Positions 55,501-61,731 of a DNA stretch of 64,000 nt are shown here, one piece after another (position 1 is the stretch's first letter; every line of letters starts with the position of its first letter). The notes beneath the pieces are model-generated. The model saw nothing but the letters and a program-made list of their open reading frames with translations. It made no database searches and had not been told where the DNA came from. This DNA comes from Hydrogenophaga aromaticivorans (GTDB lineage: Bacteria > Pseudomonadota > Gammaproteobacteria > Burkholderiales > Burkholderiaceae_C): the NCBI RefSeq assembly GCF_013387465.1, contig NZ_VYGV01000007.1, positions 56,539 to 120,538 of the forward strand, given 5' to 3'. A program made the position numbers and the translations under genes.

Positions 55501-58500
55501 AACGACTTCATCATGACCGGTCCGGACACCCAGGAGGTGTTTGCGGGCGAGGGCGACGACTTCGTGCTCGGCAACAACGGCGGCGATTTGTTGCTGGGCA
55601 ACGAAGGCAATGACTGGCTCGAAGGCGGTGAGGGCTTTGACACGCTGGCCGGCGAAAACTCGGAGCTGTTCTTCAACAGCCCGATCGTGGGCCACGATGT
55701 GCTCAACGGCCAGGGCAACGACACCGACTACGACGGTGAGTCGGGTGACGACATCATGTTCCAGAGCTCCGGCATCCAGCGCAGCAACGGCATGGCCGGC
55801 TTTGACTGGGCCGTCCACAAGGGGGATCCCAACGGGGCCGACTCGGACCTGGGCATCCCGATCTTCGTCAACCAGGAGGCGGTCATCCTGCGCGACCGTT
55901 TCGATCTGGTCGAAGGTCTCTCGGGCTGGGTGCATGATGATGTGCTGACCGGCCGCCAGGTGGTCACGGGGGCCAACGGTGTGGGCGGTGCCGCTGCCGA
56001 ATTCGACGAGTTCGACAAATGGGAGTCCTTCTCCAACACACTGCTGCAGTCCGCCGTGGATCGCATCGATGGCTTCGATGCTTTGGTAGCGCATCTGGAC
56101 CGGGTTCAAGTTACCTGGGCGGGTGAGACCAAGACCGTGGTGGTGATGGACGAGGCCGCAGTGACCCGAACGGGCGACACGACGGCCTCCTTCGTGGATG
56201 ACACAGCGGCCGATATTTTGCTCGGTGGTGGCGGCAGCGACACCTTCCTGGGCAAAGCCGGGAACGACATCATCGATGGTGACAGGTGGCTCAACGTGCG
56301 ACTGGCTGTCAGCGGCGTGACGGACCATCCCACGGCCACAGCCGATACCCTGAATGGTCAGGTCTATGACCACCTGACTGGCGAGGTGCTGTTCGGCGGG
56401 CGCCCACTCAACAGCCTGATGCTGGATCGCACCCTCAACCCGGGGCAACTGAGCATCGTGCGTGAGATCCTCGATGGGGACCCGGACAACACGGGTACCG
56501 ACACAGCGTTCTACCGTGGCAATTTTGACGAGTACCTCACCGAGAGAAACGCCATCGATGGTTCATGGACGGTGACGCACTTGGTGGGTGCCGCGCCGGT
56601 CGGCGGCGGCAACAACGGTACCTTTGATGGCACCGATCGCCTGTTCAACATCGAGCGTCTGGTGTTCGGGGACGGGACGGAGCTGGTGATCGGAGGCCCC
56701 AATACGCTGCCGGACGGGCCCCTGCTCATCACGGGACTCGTGCAGGAGGACGAGACGCTGTTTGCATCGGTGCAGTTCAGTGACGTCAACGGACTGGGGC
56801 CCATGACGTTCACCTGGCAGATGCTTACCGGCCCGGTGGGCAGTGAGGTCTGGGTCGACGTGGGGAACGAACAGACCTTTGTGCCGGGCGATGCGCACGT
56901 CGGCGGGGTGCTGCGTGCGGTGGCCACGTACACGGATGGCTTTGGCTACGTAGAGACCGTGATCTCGGACGTTACCGCACCTGTGAGCAACATCAACGAC
57001 CTGCCCACTGGCGCTGTGAGCATTGATGACACAACGCCTCTGGTCAACGAGATCCTGACGGCCAGCAACACCCTGGCAGACGCCGATGGCGTGGGCACGG
57101 TGGGCTATCAGTGGCAGATGTCCACTGACGGCACCATCTGGACCGACATTGCCGGCGCCACGGCGGACTCTTTCACTGTGAGCTTCGCCCAGAACGGCGC
57201 GCTGCTGCGGGCAGCGGCTTCTTACCTGGATGGCCAGGGAACGAATGAAACGGTGTTCTCCGGTCCGACGGATGCGGTGACTTTCATCAACAATGCGCCC
57301 ACCGGGGGTGTGAGCATTGACGACACCACACCGTTGGTCAACGAGATCCTGACGGCCAGCAACACCTTGAACGATGCCAATGGCATGGGTGTGGTGAGCT
57401 ATCAGTGGCAGGTGTTCGACGGCACGGACTGGGTCGACGTAGCTGGTGCCAACCAGGCTACTTTCACTGTGAGCTTCAGCCAGAACGGCATGCCGCTGCG
57501 CGTGGCCGCTTCCTATGTGGACGGTTTTGGGACCCCTGAGACGGTGTTTTCCGCCGCGACTGAGGCCGTGTCTTTCATCAACACCTTGCCCACGGGCAGC
57601 GTGTCCATCGACGACACCACACCTGTGCTCACCCAGGTCCTGACTGCCAGCAACTCCCTGGCCGATGAGCAAGGCTTGGGCGCGGTGGCTTACCAGTGGC
57701 AGGTGTCCAACGACGACGGTGCCACCTGGGACGACATCGTCGGTGCAACCGGTGCGGCCTACGCTGTGTCCGAAGTCGGTGCGCGTCTTCGCGTGGCGGC
57801 CTCGTATACAGATGGCTTTGGAACCCTTGAGACGGTGTTTTCCGACGCTACAGACTTGGTGGCGGCTTTCAACAGCATCACTGGAACCGGTGCGGCCAAT
57901 ACGCTGATCGGAACGGAGCTGCCGGACTTCATTCAGGGACTGGGGGGCAACGACACACTCGAAGGTGGTGCGGGCAATGACACGCTCCAAGGCGGGATTG
58001 GCGTGGACCTGATGACCGGTGGCACCGGCGACGACCTCTATCTCGTCAATGACACCGCCGATGTCGTGGTGGAGCAGACCGATGAGGGCATCGACACGGT
58101 GGATTCGGCAGCGGCCAACTACACGCTCAGCGCCAACGTGGAGAACCTGATCTTGCGCGAAGGCGCGAACATCAATGGCACGGGCAACGCCTCCGACAAC
58201 GTGCTGACGGGCAATGGCCAGGCCAACCAGCTCCAGGGGCTGGGCGGCAACGACACGCTGGACGGAGGCGCTGGCAACGACACCATGGCCGGTGGTGCCG
58301 GCGACGACACCTACCACGTCAACAGCGCGGGTGACGTGATCACGGAAGCGGTGGGTGGTGGCACCGATACCGTGATCTCCAGTGGAACGGCTTACACGCT
58401 GAGCGCCAACGTCGAGAACCTGGTGTCCACCAACGCCGTGGGTGCCACGCTCACGGGCAATACCTCGGCGAACCAGATCCTGGGAGGCGACGGCAACGAC

Positions 58501-59145
58501 AACATCGCCGCAGGCCAGGGCAATGACACGGTGGAGGGTGGTGCGGGTAACGACACACTCGGCGGTGGGATCGGGGTGGACCTGTTGACAGGAGGCACCG
58601 GGGACGACCTCTATCTCGTCAACGTGACCGCTGATGTCGTGGTGGAGCTGGCGGGTGGGGGCATCGACACGGTGGATTCGGCGGCCAGCTACACGCTCAG
58701 CGCCAACGTGGAGAACCTGATCTTGCGGAACGGCACGAACAGCAACGGAACAGGCAACGCCTCCGACAACGTGCTGACGGGCAATGCGCAGGCCAACCAG
58801 CTCCTGGGGCTGGATGGCAACGACACGCTCGTCGGCAATGGCGGTAACGACACCCTCAACGGAGGAGCAGGTGACGACAGCATGGCGGGAGGGGCCGGGA
58901 ACGACATCTTCGTGTTCGGCAGCGGCTTTGGGCAGGACGTCATCACCGGGTTCGATGCCAACCCGGCGAGTGGCCAGGACCTCCTGAACATCTCGGCGCT
59001 GGGTATCACCGCGGGCAACTTCGGGGTCAACGTGGTGATCTCGGCGGTCGGGGTTGACACCTTGATCGACATCGGGGCTGACAGCATCACGCTGGTGGGT
59101 GTCAACGCCGCCACGGTGACCCAGCAGGACTTCATCCTCGCCTGA
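52519..59145 (+). CDS. Giant RTX protein with one animal-type haem peroxidase module and Ig-like repeats
   Basis: 2208 residues, no signal peptide. The peroxidase module covers about residues 5-900: distal His210 in LFGQFFDHGL, Arg464 and Glu467 in GDGRGNENIGLT, SEHNRLVED, and proximal His586 in YRFGHSMLTE. RTX repeats occupy about 917-1081. At least three Ig-like repeats of about 95 residues (PTG-VSIDDTTP, YQWQ, AASY) lie at about 1494-1784, with a degenerate one before them. The C-terminal RTX block (from about 1793) ends in the same 243 residues as the 3589-residue protein. Probably a second secreted peroxidase using the same type I exporter. The protein is a relative, not a copy: the peroxidase modules differ throughout. 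Confidence 0.92.
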   Translation: MATKPANFTVTLGDLEKILEQIRIAEYHAATGVMAHPDGTPISALLPSGLRTVDGSYNSLLPGQELLGAADQVMPRLLEPEFLNDADGDVMPLGPEGSGAPIITNTNYDSHISVADADPRIISNLISDQTLGNFSAIFKALELAGSADPMADTAEILAVADPAARLLLAESKGLDISANGSITIENLSPDIGLSPSFNGWMTLFGQFFDHGLDLIPKAGNGTVYIPLQPDDPLYVEGGPNFMALTRAATVTTAGADGIMGTADDQTHETINTTTPFVDQNQTYTSHASHQVFLREYMEHPVTGATIATGHLLDGANGGIANWAEVKAQAISMLGIALDDFDVLNVPLLRTDPYGKFIPGANGYAQIITGVGVDGVANTEDDIVVEGDPLAPVSPSAVGALRTGHAFLDDIAHHAAPGFYDDDGNPATAKVAQVADADDLMVDDGDASTYDNELLDRHYITGDGRGNENIGLTTVHTVFHSEHNRLVEDYKQTILNSGDLGTLNDWLLVPVGAVPATQPEIDALVWNGERLFQAGRFVTEMEYQHLVFEEFARKVQPAIDPFVFSASPDLDPAIVAEFAHVVYRFGHSMLTETVDRLDAANNVVGGEHIGLIEAFLNPVEFDQDGAVTAEVAAGQIIRGMTKQVGNEIDEFVTDALRNNLVGLPLDLGALNIARGRDTGVPSLNNARAQFFEATGDSRLTPYTSWTDFATHMKNPMSVINFIAAYGTHTSVTSATTVDAKRDAAMLLVTGGEGAPADRLDYLNSTGSWAGVETGLNLVDFWIGGLAEEKQEFGGMLGATFNFVFESQMENLQNGDRFYYLSRTQGMNLLNQLEGNSFAAMVMRNTDLGETGQGHIPGLIFDTPNAILEVVQAVQIGDDPTWGNPVLDIIKPLFIRTGFNAEDSNNHFLQYNGADHIVLGGSELSDTLVGGLGIDTLWGDGGNDRLDGGYEADKVYGGDGDDIITNLGGDDFLFGDDGNDVIHMGSGIVLGFGGRGNDFIMTGPDTQEVFAGEGDDFVLGNNGGDLLLGNEGNDWLEGGEGFDTLAGENSELFFNSPIVGHDVLNGQGNDTDYDGESGDDIMFQSSGIQRSNGMAGFDWAVHKGDPNGADSDLGIPIFVNQEAVILRDRFDLVEGLSGWVHDDVLTGRQVVTGANGVGGAAAEFDEFDKWESFSNTLLQSAVDRIDGFDALVAHLDRVQVTWAGETKTVVVMDEAAVTRTGDTTASFVDDTAADILLGGGGSDTFLGKAGNDIIDGDRWLNVRLAVSGVTDHPTATADTLNGQVYDHLTGEVLFGGRPLNSLMLDRTLNPGQLSIVREILDGDPDNTGTDTAFYRGNFDEYLTERNAIDGSWTVTHLVGAAPVGGGNNGTFDGTDRLFNIERLVFGDGTELVIGGPNTLPDGPLLITGLVQEDETLFASVQFSDVNGLGPMTFTWQMLTGPVGSEVWVDVGNEQTFVPGDAHVGGVLRAVATYTDGFGYVETVISDVTAPVSNINDLPTGAVSIDDTTPLVNEILTASNTLADADGVGTVGYQWQMSTDGTIWTDIAGATADSFTVSFAQNGALLRAAASYLDGQGTNETVFSGPTDAVTFINNAPTGGVSIDDTTPLVNEILTASNTLNDANGMGVVSYQWQVFDGTDWVDVAGANQATFTVSFSQNGMPLRVAASYVDGFGTPETVFSAATEAVSFINTLPTGSVSIDDTTPVLTQVLTASNSLADEQGLGAVAYQWQVSNDDGATWDDIVGATGAAYAVSEVGARLRVAASYTDGFGTLETVFSDATDLVAAFNSITGTGAANTLIGTELPDFIQGLGGNDTLEGGAGNDTLQGGIGVDLMTGGTGDDLYLVNDTADVVVEQTDEGIDTVDSAAANYTLSANVENLILREGANINGTGNASDNVLTGNGQANQLQGLGGNDTLDGGAGNDTMAGGAGDDTYHVNSAGDVITEAVGGGTDTVISSGTAYTLSANVENLVSTNAVGATLTGNTSANQILGGDGNDNIAAGQGNDTVEGGAGNDTLGGGIGVDLLTGGTGDDLYLVNVTADVVVELAGGGIDTVDSAASYTLSANVENLILRNGTNSNGTGNASDNVLTGNAQANQLLGLDGNDTLVGNGGNDTLNGGAGDDSMAGGAGNDIFVFGSGFGQDVITGFDANPASGQDLLNISALGITAGNFGVNVVISAVGVDTLIDIGADSITLVGVNAATVTQQDFILA

Positions 59146-59173
59146 CAACAACCGGGATTCCCCGACGGTCAGG
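58414..59173 (+). repeat. 760-bp tract identical between the two giant genes, copy 2
   Basis: Counterpart of 51130-51889. The sequence upstream (57870-58410) is also close to 50310-51129 but with substitutions and a net deletion of RTX units, so the identical tract is younger than the general paralogy. Confidence 0.85.
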
Positions 59174-59188
59174 CCTTACTGACCCTTT

Positions 59189-59217
59189 AAGCCCCATCGC
59201 AAGAAGGGGCTTTTTTT
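59189..59217 (+). terminator. Rho-independent terminator after second giant gene
   Basis: Stem AAGCCCC/GGGGCTT with a 10-nt loop, followed by seven T. It is 44 bp after the stop and similar in place, but not in sequence, to the terminator at 51907, which lies beyond the end of the identical tract. Confidence 0.88.
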
Positions 59218-59438
59218 GCTTTTGTGCACAGCGTCACGTCTCCCGCTGTTAAAAATTGTAACCATCCTCTGCTTGAGGGAGAGTATTGATGGCATTTTGT
59301 TTCATTTCAGCTTACCTTAAGCGCTCAAGTTCATAGGTGCGGGGAACTCCATTGACTCCACAGGAGGAGACAGGGTCACTGCGCCGCGATGCCGGTTGAT
59401 TGTGAAAATGTTTGCCTGAACGAGTTCCTGGAGGACTC
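59218..59438. promoter_or_regulatory. AT-rich leader of the second regulator/kinase pair
   Basis: The 221-bp gap contains TGTTTCA (inverted TGAAACA) at 59298-59304 and an AT-rich start (TTAAAAATTGTAA near 59250). TTGAGG..AGTATT is only a weak promoter match. SD GGAGG lies directly before the ATG at 59439. Confidence 0.4.
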
Positions 59439-60227
59439 ATGAAAAACGCCCCATTCTTCGCAGACGCACTGACCAGTGCCTTTGGTATCCGCAAGCCGGA
59501 GCGGGATCCCCCGGACTCCCGTGCTTTTCAGCCTTCCATGTGGCCCGACTTCCTGGCCAGTGAACCGGGTCGGCCAGTGCGTGTGATCCTCATCGATGAC
59601 GACCCCCACATCCGGCGTGTGATCGCGGGTGAGCTGGTGTCGGACATGCGCATCGACATGGTCGGGCAGGCCGATGGCCTGCGGGAAGGGCGCAGGCTGG
59701 TTTCCATGTGCGAGTTCGACGTGATGATCGTCGACCTGAACCTGGGTGACGGTTCGGGCTTTGACCTGATCGAGCACATGAAGCAGGTGAGGCCCCAGGC
59801 CGAGGCGATCGTGGTCTCGATCATGGACGACGAAGTCCGTGCCATGCGCGCTTTTGAGCTCGGCGCCACCGGCTATCTGGTCAAGAACTCCTGGTTCGGC
59901 AGCTTCACGCAGGCGGTGCTCCAGGTGTTCAACGGTGGCGCATCCATCACGCCCAGCCTGGCGCGTCGCTTGCTCCAGAAACTGGAGCAACCGATGTCGC
60001 ATCTTCCGACTTCGGAACGTGATGGTTCGGTACGTCAGGCTTTGTCGGAACGGGAACGCGAGGTGCTCAGGCTGGTGTCGGTGGGGCACACCAGTGCCGA
60101 GATCGCGACCAAGCTCTCGCTCAGCGTGCAGACGGTCAACACCCACATTCGCAACATCTACCGCAAGCTGCACGTCAAGTCGCGTGCGCAGGCGGTTAAT
60201 CTGGCGGCGCACCAGAGGTTGATCTGA
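59439..60227 (+). CDS. NarL/LuxR-type response regulator (third)
   Basis: 262 residues; the ATG at 59439 has SD GGAGG, while an in-frame TTG at 59412 has none. The N-terminal extension again carries a QPSMWPDFLASE motif, equal to SIWPDFLVGQ of the other two regulators. The receiver has IDDDP, Asp99 in MIVDLNLGDG and Lys in YLVKNSW. The LuxR-type HTH is LSEREREVLRLVSVGHTSAEI and KLSLSVQTVNTHIRNIYRKL. It is about 60% identical to the other two by inspection. The kinase gene follows after 48 bp. Confidence 0.93.
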   Translation: MKNAPFFADALTSAFGIRKPERDPPDSRAFQPSMWPDFLASEPGRPVRVILIDDDPHIRRVIAGELVSDMRIDMVGQADGLREGRRLVSMCEFDVMIVDLNLGDGSGFDLIEHMKQVRPQAEAIVVSIMDDEVRAMRAFELGATGYLVKNSWFGSFTQAVLQVFNGGASITPSLARRLLQKLEQPMSHLPTSERDGSVRQALSEREREVLRLVSVGHTSAEIATKLSLSVQTVNTHIRNIYRKLHVKSRAQAVNLAAHQRLI

Positions 60228-60275
60228 CCCGGCCTGAGCCGGTCGACCTGAACGCAGAATGCAACCAGGTCCAGC

Positions 60276-61595
60276 ATGTCGTCGCACCATATCGGACCCC
60301 TGGTCGGACTGTTCTCGGTCACGCTGACCGTTGGATTCCTGACGGTTTACGGCGGCGGGCGCGAGAGCAAGCGCGCTGACGTGGCCATGGCCTACGGATT
60401 GCTGGCCTGGGTGGTGTACATGTTGTGGATCGGCCGCTTCGCCGACGAGCCACCCGACGCCGTCGACATGTTCGTCGAGCGCATCGGACTCCAGGTGTGC
60501 CTCTCGGCGGCCACCGTGCTCGTGCTGATCGGTGTGCCCCTGTCTTCGCAACGCTTGTGGGGCCTCGTTGGGACGCAGGCGTTGGGCGGTGTGTTGTCGC
60601 TGTGGCTCTGGGCTGCAACCTCGCTGGACGTCTGGTTGACCGTCTGGCGGGTGTTCAATTTCATTTTTGTGGGCGTGTTGCTGGTCGTGCTTGTGCGACC
60701 GCTCCTGCGCCGCCCGCGGGCTGTGGCCTGGGGGCGATTTCTGTTGTCGGCATTGTTGATGCTGTGTGCCCTGGTTGCCGTATGGCCTGTGGCGGCGGTT
60801 CCGTGGCTGGCTTCGGCGGGTGCGTATACCTATCCGGCCGCACTGGTCTGCGTCTGGTGGATGTTGTCCGGGCGGTTCGGAGGCCGGGGTGTCCCGTTTC
60901 AACACTCAGCCGCCGCCGAAGAAGAGAGCGGTCATGAGGAGCGACAGCGCATTGCCCAGGACGTGCACGATGGCGTGGGCGCCCACCTGGTGGCGATCCT
61001 TTCCTCGCTCGATGCGCGGGACCCGGAGCAGAGGGCGCTGGCATTGTCGCTGGAGCAGTGCCTGCTGGACCTCAAGATCATGGTGGACGGCCTGTACGAA
61101 GACGTGACTCATCCGCTTGAAGCGCTGGCCATGCTGCGCTACCGGGTTCAGCCCTGTCTGGACCGCACGGGAATCCTCATGGTGTGGGACATCGAAGACA
61201 GTCCGGCCATGGGGCAGCTGTCGCCGCACGCCGTCACACAACTTCTCAAGATTGCGCAGGAGGCGATTGCCAACGTGATGCGCCATGCCCAGGCGACCGA
61301 GATCCGTGTGGTGTGTGAATACGATGAAACGGGCCGCCGCATTGAGTTGACCATCGCGGACAACGGGAAGGGTTTTGACGACCGCCGACGGCGTCAGGCG
61401 GCCCGGAGCAAAGGGCTGGCCGGCATGCAGCGCCGGGCCATGAATGTGGGGGGCACGCTGGAGATCGAAAGCACACCCGGCCAGGGCACGCGCGTTTTTC
61501 TGAGGTTGCCCTGCCCGGACCCGGCCTTCCGGCCGCTGCCGGTGGAGGTGGCACAAGCTCCATCATCGGAAGTTTCGTCGCGTCCGGCCCCTTAG
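60276..61595 (+). CDS. Membrane histidine kinase, HisKA_3 (NarX/DegS) type (second)
   Basis: 439 residues. About six hydrophobic helices fill residues 8-195 without a periplasmic sensor domain. The phosphoacceptor motif is ERQRIAQDVHDGVGAHLVA with His231. ATPase motifs are IAQEAIANVMRHAQA, IADNGKGFD and SKGLAGMQRRAMNVGG. The catalytic half is clearly homologous to the kinase at 38688 (LEQCLLDLKIMVDGL versus LEQCLVDIKLLVDAI), so the two regulator/kinase pairs arose by duplication. Start ATG at 60276 has only a weak SD (CAGGT). The 136-bp gap before tex shows no clear terminator. Confidence 0.92.
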   Translation: MSSHHIGPLVGLFSVTLTVGFLTVYGGGRESKRADVAMAYGLLAWVVYMLWIGRFADEPPDAVDMFVERIGLQVCLSAATVLVLIGVPLSSQRLWGLVGTQALGGVLSLWLWAATSLDVWLTVWRVFNFIFVGVLLVVLVRPLLRRPRAVAWGRFLLSALLMLCALVAVWPVAAVPWLASAGAYTYPAALVCVWWMLSGRFGGRGVPFQHSAAAEEESGHEERQRIAQDVHDGVGAHLVAILSSLDARDPEQRALALSLEQCLLDLKIMVDGLYEDVTHPLEALAMLRYRVQPCLDRTGILMVWDIEDSPAMGQLSPHAVTQLLKIAQEAIANVMRHAQATEIRVVCEYDETGRRIELTIADNGKGFDDRRRRQAARSKGLAGMQRRAMNVGGTLEIESTPGQGTRVFLRLPCPDPAFRPLPVEVAQAPSSEVSSRPAP

Positions 61596-61731
61596 CCGCG
61601 ACACCCGTGGCCCTGTACACCGTTCCAGTGTCGGAACGGGGTGCCCATTGGCGCGAGAGCCGTCCGGCTTGTGGCAAACTGCGCCCCTTCTTGAAGCCCC
61701 GCCACCGTGCGGGCAGGACGACAGGGGTCAC

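Noticed and set aside
52234..56448. Another long minus-strand open frame (about 1404 codons) opposite the second giant gene
   Set aside because: Same reasoning: antisense shadow of the peroxidase gene, low complexity, no domain and no start signal.
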